From contig CAXBCR010000004.1 in assembly GCA_963974475.1 (NCBI GenBank), positions 62,001 to 126,000 of the forward strand: DNA of 64,000 bases. Reading direction: 5' to 3'. Within the stretch, counting starts at the first letter, position 1. Each line of letters opens with the position of its first letter. A program made the translations under genes and the position numbers. The DNA comes from CAJXZP01 sp963974475 (GTDB lineage: Bacteria > Bacteroidota > Bacteroidia > Flavobacteriales_G > Salibacteraceae). Below the pieces are notes generated by a model. It made no database searches and was not told where the DNA came from. It was given only the letters and a program-made list of their open reading frames with translations. Shown piece after piece: positions 9,059 through 17,572 of this stretch.

Positions 9059-9475
9059 TTAAAATTCATATTGATTTAAGTAGAACTGCTCTTTTGAACG
9101 CATTTGAGCAATGTCTTCTTCTTTTTTATCCTTGTATCCGAGTAGGTGTAAAACACCATGGATAGTAACCCGTAAAAACTCTTCTAAGTATTTTATTTCT
9201 AATATTTTAGCGTTATCTTGTATTCTATCAATACTTATGAGAATATCTCCTGAAATTTTTGGATAATTTGAGTTGTCAAAGGTAATAACGTCTGTGAAAT
9301 AATCATGATTTAAAAACTGCTTGTTGTAGCCTAATAACTCTTCGTCAGACATAAAAACGAAAGACAAATATCCGGTTATTTTACCTTCGGATTCGATGGT
9401 CTGGTTAATCCATTTTTCCAATTTCTGCCATTCCGCAAAATGCGTTTGACTATTTTCGATAAAACTAAATTCCAT
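9059..9475 (-). CDS. ybeY: Endoribonuclease YbeY (16S rRNA maturation)
   Basis: Zinc-dependent single-strand endoribonuclease acting in 16S rRNA 3'-end maturation and ribosome quality control. The 138-aa protein carries the family core TDVITFDNSNY and the metal motif HGVLHLLGYKD. Two His of the metal site are present, but the third (H of GYDH in the classical motif) is replaced within GYKDKKEED; this substitution is common in Bacteroidota YbeY, so the protein is not necessarily inactive. It is 6 bp downstream of the DUF4175 gene and 31 bp upstream of mnmG, a familiar order in this phylum. Confidence 0.93.
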   Translation of the reverse strand: MEFSFIENSQTHFAEWQKLEKWINQTIESEGKITGYLSFVFMSDEELLGYNKQFLNHDYFTDVITFDNSNYPKISGDILISIDRIQDNAKILEIKYLEEFLRVTIHGVLHLLGYKDKKEEDIAQMRSKEQFYLNQYEF

Positions 9476-9481
9476 ATTTAC

Positions 9482-12400
9482 TTATTTAACCGATGAATTA
9501 TAGGATTGAACTTTGTCTTTGTAATAGCCAGATAATTGTGGATTGAACATTCGAATAAGTTCTAATTCAAACTCTTTCATTTTTGCGTATTCTTTTAATT
9601 GCGAAGCGTTTTCCTTCTCATAATTTTGGGCTGTTTCAGACTTTCTTTGATTGTCTTTTTCTCGTTGACGTTGTGCGTTTTCTGCTTGAAGCATTTTTAC
9701 CTCGATATCCTGTTGACGGCTAAAGAACTCGTTATCTAATTCCATATTAATAATGTTTTCCTCGTTTTTCTCAAGCAATTCTTCTAGTTTTTTTAACTCT
9801 CCTGCACCTTGTAAATTTCCTTCCTTACCCAATTGTTCGGACATTTTTCTAATTTCCTCACGAATTCGTTCTTGTTGAGCTGCCATTTGGGCTAATTCCT
9901 TACTCATTCCGTTGCCCATTTGTCCGGGATTCTTTTTGCCTGGAGTTTTACCTTTTTCGCCCTTTTCCATTTTTTTCTTTAAGGCCTCTATTTGTTTGGC
10001 TAATTCTTGTTGTCTTTTTTTGGAATTGGATAGCGATGGTTTTGGTTTTCCTGAACCTGGTTTGGAACAACTGCCCGAACCTTTCTTTTTCTTTTTTTGT
10101 TGCTCCTGCATTTGTTGGATTATTTCATCCAATAAGACCGCCAAATTATTAATGGAGGTTAATGACTTTTGTTGGTTTAGGCTGGTTTGGGGCAGTCTTC
10201 TTTCTGCTAATTCTTTTACACTTTCATCCATGTAATGGGTTACCGACTTAACCTCTTTGGTGATAATTGTTTTTATTTGAGGAACTCGAACGCTTAATGC
10301 GTATAATGAGTCTTTCACCATTTTGGAATCATCTAACAACTCTCGTTGATCTTGGTTTAAGGTTACCACACGGGGGTCATTTCTATCTACCTTTTTTACC
10401 GAGTTCATTATCTCTTCTTGATTAAATGAAAGTACCAAAAGGTTTTCTAAAATATTTCGAAGGGCATCCAAGTCTTCCCCTTCCTGGGAAGAGCTGCTCA
10501 TTTCCATACCGTTTTCCATATCTTCCTTCATTTCCTTCATTTTCTCACCTGCATCTTTTTGGTTTTCTGAAGATTCTTGTTGCTTGCCTTCTTTGGCATT
10601 TTCTGTTGCTTTTTCTTGTTCTCTTGAAATTTCTTCTTGGTCCTGTTTTTTTGTGTCCAACTCATTTGGCTCTTTTAACTCTTTGTTTAAAGAGTCTAAC
10701 CGATCCATTTCTTTTTTAAAATCTTCAAATTCCTTAGTAAGTTCTTCTTGTTTTTTAATGTTTTCTTCGGAATTTAATTCTTTGCTTTTTTCGGATAAGT
10801 CCAATTGTTTTTGGGCTAGTTTATCCAGTTTTTCCAAATTCTTCTCTAATCCTTTTTCTAGTTCTAATTGTTTAAAGATTTCCAAATTCCTATCCAATTC
10901 TTTTTCCAAATCTTCTTGATTCAATTTCATTTTTTCCATATGATCCTGAATCTTTTCTTTATTCATTTGCTCTAGTAGCTTTTCTAATTCTTCATACAAT
11001 TTTTTAGTTTCCTCATCTATTAGGTTTTTGTATAAATCATCGAGTTGCTTCTTCTTTTCTAGGATGTTTTCGTTATTTGTTTCTTTCTCGTTTTTATTGC
11101 GTTGTTGTTCATTTATTTTTTCGTGAGAATCCTTAATCCGGTTGTCTAAATCTTTCTTGTCGCTTACTAATTTTTCTAATTTCTTTTGATCATCCCAATC
11201 CAGTTGTTTTTTGGTTAGAAGTTCTTTTTGGATGGCTTTCATTTCTTTGCCAAGCAATTGGGCATCTTTAGAAATACTATTTAATTCTTTTTCTAATTCT
11301 TTACTTTTTTCAATGGTAGCACTATCCTTTTGATTATCAGATAAAACGGATAAAGTAAATGTGTTTGATTTTGTCATTTTATAGCCCATAATGGCATCGT
11401 TATCTCTGACTTCAAAAACTACCTTTGTACTACTAACTAGTTTGCTATTAGGTAATTGAAAGCTGAAAACGTGATTTATTTCATCTTTTGGAATTGAAAT
11501 TCGCTGTACCCAATTACTATCTTCAGAAGAGAATTTTGCAAGTAATGAATGGAATCCAAAATCGTCTTGAATACTTCCTACAAAAAAGGAATATTCCGAT
11601 TCTATTGAGTCCAATTGCATTTTTACATTGATTTTAGGTCTTTCGTCTGTAATTAGAACAATTTCTCCTGTGTATCCTATAGTTTCTAATTTTAAGTCAT
11701 CTTCCATTTGGAGTTTAACCTGTACATTTTTATCAATGGATTGGGTATAACGAAGAATTTTTTCCCTTTGGTCTAAGCTAATTACCAAAGAATCATTCAT
11801 CCATAAACGACTATGAGCAGCTTCTTCAATTTCCATGTTCCAATATAACTTGCTACCTGCATAAACTTGAATATCACTGGGATTAATTAATTCTATGGGC
11901 TCCTTGTTCATGTAGGGAGGTAGTTTTACCGTAACCAATACATTCGAAACCTTGGGTTGTTTCACGATTTGAACGTTGTGCTCGGTACTAGTGTATCCAC
12001 CTGCTTCAAAGGAATAGGTAATGTTTTCTGATACGTTTTTGGCTATGAAATAAAATTCATCATTAGATTTAACGGTCCGGTATTTTACCCCATTTAGCTT
12101 AATAAAAACCTCGGAGGGAATTTCATCTCCAATTAGTTTTACACCTAAATTTATAGAAGACCCTTTGCTTATCTCATCTATAGTATTTGTAAACGAAAAG
12201 TCGAATGGGGCAATGTTTGAATAATCAACCTCATAATGGTATATTCTTGTGCTGCCTTCTGTTATTATTCGTGCATTAAAAAAGTATAAGCCCAAAATAA
12301 AACTTAATGGTAACAGGAAGAAAAATACTTTTTTGTTCTCGCTAATTTGTGGCGCTGCTTGTGTAAACTCGAATGGTTCAAAAAATTGAGATTTTTGTTC

Positions 12401-12799
12401 TACCGCTGCGAGCGCCAATTCGTTGGGTTTAGATGCGCTTAAAAATTGGACAATATTTAGAAGTTTATCATCTATTTCAGTGAAGTGATTGCCAATATAT
12501 CGGGATGCCTCTTCATTACTAATTCCTTTACGAAGGTGAAACAGGCGTAATATCGGAATGAGAATCCAAAAATAGAATGCGCTCAAAAACACAACGATAA
12601 GGGAATAAAAAACAGTGAATCTTACAAAGGTGGGTAAGGATACATAGTAGAATAACAGGTCAAAAACCAGAAAAAAGGCCAAAATAATGCCTAATGAAAT
12701 AAATATTCCACGCGTTAATTTGTTGAGGTAGAATCTTTTATAGAATGATTCTATCTTTAATAATAAGTTTTCAACATTTATTTGGGTAAAATTCTCCAT
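9482..12799 (-). CDS. DUF4175 family membrane-anchored coiled-coil protein
   Basis: A 1105-aa protein of the DUF4175 type, function unknown. Residues 1-190 contain three hydrophobic helices (about 30-50, 58-80 and 160-175), residues 190-480 are beta-rich with FN3-like stretches, and residues 490-1090 are an extremely charged Lys/Glu/Gln coiled coil with Ser/Lys/Gly/Pro-rich linkers (around KKKKGSGSCSKPGSGKPKP). It heads the minus-strand run leading to ybeY and mnmG; this neighbourhood is typical for the family in Bacteroidota. The architecture suggests a large envelope scaffold, which is inference. Confidence 0.85.
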   Translation of the reverse strand: MENFTQINVENLLLKIESFYKRFYLNKLTRGIFISLGIILAFFLVFDLLFYYVSLPTFVRFTVFYSLIVVFLSAFYFWILIPILRLFHLRKGISNEEASRYIGNHFTEIDDKLLNIVQFLSASKPNELALAAVEQKSQFFEPFEFTQAAPQISENKKVFFFLLPLSFILGLYFFNARIITEGSTRIYHYEVDYSNIAPFDFSFTNTIDEISKGSSINLGVKLIGDEIPSEVFIKLNGVKYRTVKSNDEFYFIAKNVSENITYSFEAGGYTSTEHNVQIVKQPKVSNVLVTVKLPPYMNKEPIELINPSDIQVYAGSKLYWNMEIEEAAHSRLWMNDSLVISLDQREKILRYTQSIDKNVQVKLQMEDDLKLETIGYTGEIVLITDERPKINVKMQLDSIESEYSFFVGSIQDDFGFHSLLAKFSSEDSNWVQRISIPKDEINHVFSFQLPNSKLVSSTKVVFEVRDNDAIMGYKMTKSNTFTLSVLSDNQKDSATIEKSKELEKELNSISKDAQLLGKEMKAIQKELLTKKQLDWDDQKKLEKLVSDKKDLDNRIKDSHEKINEQQRNKNEKETNNENILEKKKQLDDLYKNLIDEETKKLYEELEKLLEQMNKEKIQDHMEKMKLNQEDLEKELDRNLEIFKQLELEKGLEKNLEKLDKLAQKQLDLSEKSKELNSEENIKKQEELTKEFEDFKKEMDRLDSLNKELKEPNELDTKKQDQEEISREQEKATENAKEGKQQESSENQKDAGEKMKEMKEDMENGMEMSSSSQEGEDLDALRNILENLLVLSFNQEEIMNSVKKVDRNDPRVVTLNQDQRELLDDSKMVKDSLYALSVRVPQIKTIITKEVKSVTHYMDESVKELAERRLPQTSLNQQKSLTSINNLAVLLDEIIQQMQEQQKKKKKGSGSCSKPGSGKPKPSLSNSKKRQQELAKQIEALKKKMEKGEKGKTPGKKNPGQMGNGMSKELAQMAAQQERIREEIRKMSEQLGKEGNLQGAGELKKLEELLEKNEENIINMELDNEFFSRQQDIEVKMLQAENAQRQREKDNQRKSETAQNYEKENASQLKEYAKMKEFELELIRMFNPQLSGYYKDKVQSYNSSVK

Positions 12800-12883
12800 A
12801 TTTGCAATTCAGTCTGACTTTGAGTAAGTCATTCCGAGCCTAAACTATACAATCAATTGCATTATTCAACAATATTTTAAACT

Positions 12884-13831
12884 ATGTCATTTAAAATCTT
12901 CTCTATCAAGCGCACAAAGGTGTTAAAAAATCTGCTTGCTTTTGCAATGTTGGTTTTAATTCCGGCTATTTCGTTCAGCCAATTAAGGTCTCAGTACTGG
13001 AAAAAATTTAAAAATGAAGTGTACTTTGGAGCTGGAGCCACCACTTATTTGGGTGACCTAGGCGGAGGCGTTGAATCAGGAAACCATGGATTGAGTGATA
13101 TTAATATTAAAGCGACCAAATGGGCGGTCTCTACTGGGTTAAGAAGTAAATTAACTGAAATTGTTACTTTTCGAATGGATTTGACATATGGTACTGCTTC
13201 AGGGGCGGATAGTTTAACGGAAAATGTGGGTAGAAAAAGTAGAAATTTATCTTTTAAAACAACGTTTTTTACATTTTCTCCTTTAATTGAGGTGTATGTG
13301 TTGCCAGAGCGATTTGGAAGGGGAGCATCCCCTATATCAGCTTATGTTGCATCTGGAATTAGATTAATGTATTTTAATCCACAAGCCGAATTGGATGGAA
13401 CATGGTATGATTTACAACCATTAGGAACAGAGGGACAATTATCAAATGCTGGCGCAACTACTTATTCTAAATTCACGGTAGTGTTACCATTTGTTACAGG
13501 ATTTAAATTTGCGCTTCCTTCCTCAAAAGGTGGAAAGGAAGGAGCTTGGACTATTGGTGCAGAATTGACGGCCAACTGGATGATGACTGATTACTTTGAT
13601 GATGCGAGTGGAACTTATTCTAATCCGGAAGCTATTCGTGCAGTCAGCGGAAATGTAGGCGCATCTTTATCTGATAGAAGGTTGTCGGGGTCTAATGGCA
13701 GTGGTGCAGGAGTAAGAGGTAATCCTACTGCGAATGATTGGTACGGAACTTTTCAAGTTATTGTTGGAAAACAACTTTATTCTCGTTCTGGTAGAAGAAG
13801 AAGATCTCCAAGTAGAAGTTCATACTTTTAA
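12884..13831 (+). CDS. DUF6089 family outer-membrane beta-barrel protein
   Basis: 315-aa predicted outer-membrane protein. A signal peptide with a basic n-region (residues 1-33, ending SFSQ) precedes a barrel domain opening with VYFGAGATTYLGDLGGG, the hallmark of the DUF6089 family, which also includes PorG-like T9SS proteins. Alternating hydrophobic strands follow to the end, and the C-terminus is basic and Ser-rich (SGRRRRSPSRSSYF). The gene is divergent from DUF4175 and 55 bp upstream of gltX. Assignment to PorG itself is not justified, since Bacteroidota carry several DUF6089 paralogues. Confidence 0.8.
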   Translation: MSFKIFSIKRTKVLKNLLAFAMLVLIPAISFSQLRSQYWKKFKNEVYFGAGATTYLGDLGGGVESGNHGLSDINIKATKWAVSTGLRSKLTEIVTFRMDLTYGTASGADSLTENVGRKSRNLSFKTTFFTFSPLIEVYVLPERFGRGASPISAYVASGIRLMYFNPQAELDGTWYDLQPLGTEGQLSNAGATTYSKFTVVLPFVTGFKFALPSSKGGKEGAWTIGAELTANWMMTDYFDDASGTYSNPEAIRAVSGNVGASLSDRRLSGSNGSGAGVRGNPTANDWYGTFQVIVGKQLYSRSGRRRRSPSRSSYF

Positions 13832-13860
13832 ACCTAGCATACTCATAAATTATAAAATAG

Positions 13861-13868
13861 TATCTTCG
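13861..13868 (+). promoter_or_regulatory. Probable -7 box of gltX
   Basis: TATCTTCG matches the Bacteroidota -7 consensus TAnnTTTG at all but one position and lies 18 nt upstream of the gltX ATG at 13887. No convincing -33 TTG is visible. Confidence 0.4.
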
Positions 13869-13886
13869 CGCTCTTAAATTTTGAGT

Positions 13887-15419
13887 ATGGATACGCAGAA
13901 TGTTCGGGTGCGGTTTGCACCTAGTCCAACAGGACCATTACATATTGGAGGAGTTAGAACGGCTCTTTACAACTATTTATTTGCAAAAAAACACAACGGA
14001 ACTTTTATTCTTCGAATTGAGGATACGGATCAAACTCGTTTTGTAGAAAAAGCGGAAGAATATATTCAAGAAGCTTTTGATTGGTGCGGAATAACCCCGG
14101 ATGAATCACCTTGGAACCCCGGTAAATTTGGACCTTACCGTCAATCGGAAAGAAAACCAATGTATCGGGAGTATGCTGATAAAATGATTGCTAATGATAC
14201 TGCGTATTATGCTTTTGATTCTGCCGAAGAACTAACGAATGTTAGAGAAAAAGCGATAGCAGCCAAAATGCCTAATTGGCAATACAATCATATTACTAGA
14301 AATTCCATGCAGAATTCTTTGACCTTATCAGAAGATGTGGTAAAGGAGAAAATTGCAAATGGTGACCCGTATGTAATTCGTGTGAAAATTCCTAGAAATG
14401 AAGAAATTCGGTTTGAGGATGTAATTCGGGGATGGGTAACGGTAAACACATCCAACTTGGATGATAAGGTTATTTTTAAGTCGGATGGGATGCCAACTTA
14501 CCATCTAGCAAACATTGTGGATGACCATTTGATGGAAATTACACATGTGATTAGAGGTGAAGAATGGTTGCCGTCAGCGCCATTACACGTGCTATTGTAC
14601 CGTTATTTGGGCTGGGCGGACACCATGCCAAAATTGGCCCATTTGCCGCTTATTTTACGCCCTGATGGAAATGGGAAATTGAGTAAACGTGATGGAGATC
14701 GATTAGGTTTTCCTGTATTCCCACTTAATTGGACAGACGATAAAACAGGGGAAGAATCTAGTGGATATAGAGAACGAGGTTATTTCCCGGCAGCTTTCAA
14801 TAATATGTTAGCCTTTTTGGGTTGGAATCCAGGTACCAATGAAGAGCTTTTTAAATTAGAAGAATTGGTTCAGGCTTTTACATTGGAAAGAGTGGGGAAA
14901 TCGGGAGCTAAATTTGATGCGCCAAAAGCACTTTGGTACCAACAGCAATATCTTCGCTCTACTTCGAATTCGGACTTAGCGAATATGGTATCGCCATTGG
15001 CAAAAGAAAATGGCATAGAAACCTCCTTAGAAGTCTTGTCAAAGGTTTCTGGGTTGATGAAAGAGAGAGCTACGTTTACAAAAGACATAATTAACGAAGG
15101 GATGTACTTTTTTACAGCGCCTCAAGATTATGATGAGAAAACAGTAAAAAAGAAATGGAAGGAGCACACCCCGGAAATTTTGAATGCTTTGAAGGAAGAT
15201 TTTGAAGGTTTAAGTGATTTCACTCATGATTCTATTGAAGCAACCTTTAGTGCCTTTTTAGCTAAAAGAGAAATAGGGTTTGGTCAAATAGGACCAGCAC
15301 TTAGATTGGCTGTAAGTGGTAAAGGAATGGGACCTTCTTTATTTGATATTTGTGATATATTAGGAAAAGAAGAAACCTTAAAGCGGATTGAGACTGCATT
15401 GAATACCATAAAAAAATAA
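13887..15419 (+). CDS. gltX: Glutamate--tRNA ligase
   Basis: Class I aminoacyl-tRNA synthetase charging tRNA-Glu. The 510-aa protein has the HIGH-type motif (PSPTGPLHIGGVRTALYNY, near residues 11-29) and the KMSKS-type loop GKLSKRDGDRLGFPV (about 263-277), followed by the helical anticodon-binding domain. I prefer the ATG at 13887 over an in-frame TTG two codons earlier. The stop overlaps the folB start by 1 nt (TAATG), so the two genes are translationally coupled. Confidence 0.97.
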   Translation: MDTQNVRVRFAPSPTGPLHIGGVRTALYNYLFAKKHNGTFILRIEDTDQTRFVEKAEEYIQEAFDWCGITPDESPWNPGKFGPYRQSERKPMYREYADKMIANDTAYYAFDSAEELTNVREKAIAAKMPNWQYNHITRNSMQNSLTLSEDVVKEKIANGDPYVIRVKIPRNEEIRFEDVIRGWVTVNTSNLDDKVIFKSDGMPTYHLANIVDDHLMEITHVIRGEEWLPSAPLHVLLYRYLGWADTMPKLAHLPLILRPDGNGKLSKRDGDRLGFPVFPLNWTDDKTGEESSGYRERGYFPAAFNNMLAFLGWNPGTNEELFKLEELVQAFTLERVGKSGAKFDAPKALWYQQQYLRSTSNSDLANMVSPLAKENGIETSLEVLSKVSGLMKERATFTKDIINEGMYFFTAPQDYDEKTVKKKWKEHTPEILNALKEDFEGLSDFTHDSIEATFSAFLAKREIGFGQIGPALRLAVSGKGMGPSLFDICDILGKEETLKRIETALNTIKK

Positions 15420-15781
15420 TGGGAGTAGTTGAAGTCACTGGAATTAAAGTAAGAGCCTTTCATGGGTGCATTGCTGAAGAAGCATTGGTAGGAGGAGAGT
15501 TTTCTATTGATGTAAGAGTTCACGCTCCGTTTGCAATTGCAGCAAATACCGATGACCTGAATGAGGCAATTGACTATGTTTTGGTTACCGAAATCGTAAA
15601 AGAAGAAATGGCCATTCGAGCTAAGCTTATTGAGGTAGTTGTGATGCGAATTGTGAAGTCTATTGAAAATAAATTTCCAATTGCTACAGAGGTGGAAGTG
15701 AGGTTAATAAAACATCGGGCTCCCATTGAATCGGATGTGAAGTCAGTAAGTGTGTATTTAAATAGTAAAGATTTAAGCTAA
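15419..15781 (+). CDS. folB: Dihydroneopterin aldolase
   Basis: FolB cleaves 7,8-dihydroneopterin to 6-hydroxymethyl-dihydropterin in folate synthesis. The 120-aa length and the sequence pattern fit: GIKVRAFHGCIAEEALVGGEFSIDV at the N-terminus, the DYVLVTEIVKEEM segment, and the C-terminal VEVRLIKHRAPIESDVKSVSVYL with the conserved Lys/Pro loop. The tunnel-fold enzyme is an octamer. It is coupled to gltX by a 1-nt overlap and followed by tRNA-Cys. Confidence 0.9.
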   Translation: MGVVEVTGIKVRAFHGCIAEEALVGGEFSIDVRVHAPFAIAANTDDLNEAIDYVLVTEIVKEEMAIRAKLIEVVVMRIVKSIENKFPIATEVEVRLIKHRAPIESDVKSVSVYLNSKDLS

Positions 15782-15796
15782 ATTCACAGTAATTAT

Positions 15797-15804
15797 TACA
15801 TTTG
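15797..15804 (+). promoter_or_regulatory. -7 box of tRNA-Cys
   Basis: TACATTTG followed by C is an exact match to the Bacteroidota TAnnTTTG(C) element, 33 nt before the mature 5' end of the tRNA. It gives the tRNA a promoter independent of gltX-folB. Confidence 0.55.
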
Positions 15805-15837
15805 CCGCCCAAGCCACTAATAGGGAATGGTAAAAAG

Positions 15838-15909
15838 GGTCTCGTGGCCGAGTGGCTTAGGCACCGGTCTGCAAAACCGGATACAGCGGTTCGAATCCGC
15901 TCGAGACCT
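15838..15909 (+). tRNA. trnC: tRNA-Cys (GCA)
   Basis: A complete cloverleaf can be folded: acceptor GGTCTCG/CGAGACC, short D stem GCC/GGC, anticodon stem CCGGT/ACCGG with loop CTGCAAA (anticodon GCA), T stem AGCGG/CCGCT with loop TTCGAAT, and discriminator T (U73), the expected identity base for tRNA-Cys. The CCA end is not encoded beyond the two C that follow. Confidence 0.97.
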
Positions 15910-15914
15910 CCCGT

Positions 15915-15948
15915 AAAACCTCAATTGCTTTGCAATTGGGGTTTTTTT
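15915..15948 (+). terminator. Rho-independent terminator after tRNA-Cys
   Basis: A hairpin with arms CCTCAATTGC and GCAATTGGGG (one G-U pair), loop TTT, flanked by AAAA and a run of seven T. It closes the tRNA-Cys transcript 6 nt after the tRNA. Confidence 0.85.
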
Positions 15949-16233
15949 ATGACCGGGTTTTTTCTTCTAGTTTATTCCTGATGGATACCTAAAAACCACT
16001 TTTCAATTAGCGAAACGTTTTTAGCTAAGAGATTCATTAGCAATTTTAATAACAGGTTTATTCCTTATTTAGGAATCTTAAGATAAGCGTAACCTGAAGT
16101 AAAAAAGCCTCATTAACCACTTTTTAAATTCAAAAAGCTCAAAAAAATTAGCACATATACAAAGTATAAAACTGAAATTTATTTTTTACTTTCTGATTTA
16201 AATGTATGTTTTTAATTAAAAAATTAATGACAA
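15949..16233. other. AT-rich intergenic region without recognised gene
   Basis: This stretch between the tRNA terminator and the operator-like palindrome at 16234 is strongly AT-rich with many short stop-rich frames. I see no ORF, RNA gene or convincing hairpin beyond short AT stems; it probably serves as leader/promoter DNA for the downstream two-TM gene pair. Confidence 0.6.
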
Positions 16234-16255
16234 ACGATAATTTATCGTATAATTG
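16234..16255 (+). promoter_or_regulatory. Operator-like palindrome and -7-like box
   Basis: ACGATAA and TTATCGT form 7-bp arms around a single T (16234-16248). The last T overlaps TATAATTG (16248-16255), a one-mismatch match to TAnnTTTG, 20 nt before the ATG at 16276. A repressor bound here would block the promoter; the regulator encoded at 17309 is the obvious candidate, by inference. Confidence 0.4.
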
Positions 16256-16275
16256 TACTTCTAAACATTTAAGTT

Positions 16276-16788
16276 ATGAAGTTAAAAAACATTACTATTT
16301 TCGGTTTATTCGTATTAGGCGGATGGGTTTTAATGCGATGGGTAATTGGTGATATGGATGATAATCTTGTGATACGATATTTCATTTTATTGCCAGGCTT
16401 ACTTTTTAGTTTCAATTTTCTTGTCCGCAAAAAGGTTGGATTTAAATCGTATTTCACCTCAAAATACAATTTTCTAACCTCAAAATATGAAGCTTCCGTG
16501 AGTAGTGATTTACCCGTGGAGTTAATGTTTCAAAAAATGGTGGAAGTCATTGAAAATTCATCCTTAAAATTGGTTTCTGCGGATGAAACAAGAAATGAAA
16601 TTTTCGCTACCAAAGGGATAACTTGGCAATCGTGGGGAGAAAACATTTACATCGATTTCACCACAGAAAATGGTAAAACAAAAATGAGTTTTGTTTCTAC
16701 TACTGTGGTAGGAATGGTATCTTGGGGCAAGAATGAGCGAAATTACCATCAGTTGTTATCTACCTTTGAAGAATCATTAACTATTTAG
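16276..16788 (+). CDS. Two-TM protein with unknown C-terminal domain, paralogue 1
   Basis: 170-aa membrane protein that I cannot assign to a named family. Residues 5-22 and 33-50 are hydrophobic helices; they are followed by SKYNFLTSKYEA and a soluble domain (60-170) with the pattern DLPVELMFQKMVEVIENSS, ITWQSWGENIYIDF and SWGKNERNYHQLL. The spacing of SWGE and WGKNxxN resembles a small alpha/beta (START-like) domain seen in many bacterial hypothetical proteins; this is recollection of pattern, not a search. The next gene, 5 bp downstream, is a diverged paralogue of the same length, and a mini-HTH regulator follows. Confidence 0.75.
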   Translation: MKLKNITIFGLFVLGGWVLMRWVIGDMDDNLVIRYFILLPGLLFSFNFLVRKKVGFKSYFTSKYNFLTSKYEASVSSDLPVELMFQKMVEVIENSSLKLVSADETRNEIFATKGITWQSWGENIYIDFTTENGKTKMSFVSTTVVGMVSWGKNERNYHQLLSTFEESLTI

Positions 16789-16793
16789 ATAGT

Positions 16794-17306
16794 ATGAAAC
16801 AGTTTTGGAAAAGAGTTTTGGCAGCTTTGCTAATGGGCATAGTTGCTTTAGGATTTATTTATATTAATAAAAGCTATGGAAGTGAATATGGCGCTTTCTA
16901 TATGTTGCTAGTTGTCTTAATGCCTGGATTAAATTCTTTTTTCAGGTTGTATAATTGGTCTAAACCATTTATTAGTTCTAGATATAATATTTTTACATCG
17001 AAGTACAGACGAAACTTAACAATAGACTTGCCTTCAAAAGTTGCGTATGGAAAATTTATAGAGGTAATTGAAAATTCGGGCATGGTGCTGGAGACCACTA
17101 ACGATTCAAGTTTTGAGCTATTTGCTTATACTAAATCAAGTTTAAAAACAACAGGGGTGAATTTGTATATTCAATTCCTGCCTTTGAGTGAAGTATGTAG
17201 TAAAATGGCTGTCTTATCGGTTTCATTTATGATTTTTGATGATGGGAGAAGTCATCAAACCCTAATTGATTTAATTGATGAATTCGAAAACTCTTTAACC
17301 ATCTAA
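16794..17306 (+). CDS. Two-TM protein with unknown C-terminal domain, paralogue 2
   Basis: Also 170 aa and colinear with the preceding gene: two N-terminal helices, then SSRYNIFTSKYRRNLTIDLPSKVAYGKFIEVIENSGM and a soluble domain ending IDEFENSLTI, parallel to paralogue 1 (TFEESLTI). The SWGE and WGKNERN positions are lost (SLKTTGVNLYIQF; DDGRSHQTLIDLI), so this copy has diverged in what may be the functional site. The HTH gene starts 2 nt after its stop, so all three genes form one transcription unit. Unknown function. Confidence 0.75.
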   Translation: MKQFWKRVLAALLMGIVALGFIYINKSYGSEYGAFYMLLVVLMPGLNSFFRLYNWSKPFISSRYNIFTSKYRRNLTIDLPSKVAYGKFIEVIENSGMVLETTNDSSFELFAYTKSSLKTTGVNLYIQFLPLSEVCSKMAVLSVSFMIFDDGRSHQTLIDLIDEFENSLTI

Positions 17307-17308
17307 CC

Positions 17309-17512
17309 ATGCAGATAGTCGTAAATTTAGATGTGATGCTTGCCAAGCGAAAGATGAAAGTAAAGGAGCTTTCTGAGATTATTGGAATTTCGGTGGTAAA
17401 TATTTCTATATTGAAACAGAGTAAGGGTAAAGCCATTCGGTTTTCTACGCTGGCTGCTATTTGTAAGGCGTTAGATTGCCAACCTGGGGATATTTTGGAG
17501 TATGTGGAATGA
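17309..17512 (+). CDS. Small Cro/C1-type HTH regulator (YozG-like)
   Basis: 67-aa stand-alone helix-turn-helix DNA-binding protein. The five-helix Cro/C1 fold is clear: VNLDVMLAKRKMKVKELSEI, then IGISVVNISILKQ as turn and recognition helix, and STLAAICKALDCQPGDILEY at the C-terminus. This compact class commonly follows a membrane-protein gene and represses its own operon. A close paralogue lies at 35223-35423 behind a DUF2975 gene; both share the frame VNLDVMLAKRKM and CQPGDILEY. Confidence 0.88.
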   Translation: MQIVVNLDVMLAKRKMKVKELSEIIGISVVNISILKQSKGKAIRFSTLAAICKALDCQPGDILEYVE

Positions 17513-17519
17513 GAACAAA

Positions 17520-17551
17520 AGATCTACTAGGCTTTAAAACCTAGCAGATCT
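17520..17551. terminator. Bidirectional terminator-like hairpin
   Basis: AGATCTACTAGG and CCTAGCAGATCT form 12-bp arms with one A/C mismatch around an 8-nt loop, between the converging HTH and acs genes. An AT-rich tract with TTTTT follows on the plus side and AAAA precedes it, so it can serve either strand. Confidence 0.6.
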
Positions 17552-17572
17552 AGTAGCTATTTTTAAATTTGG

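Noticed and set aside
9912..10919. Plus-strand open frames rich in Phe/Ser opposite DUF4175
   Set aside because: They result from the Lys/Glu-rich coiled coil on the other strand (AAG/GAA read as CTT/TTC).
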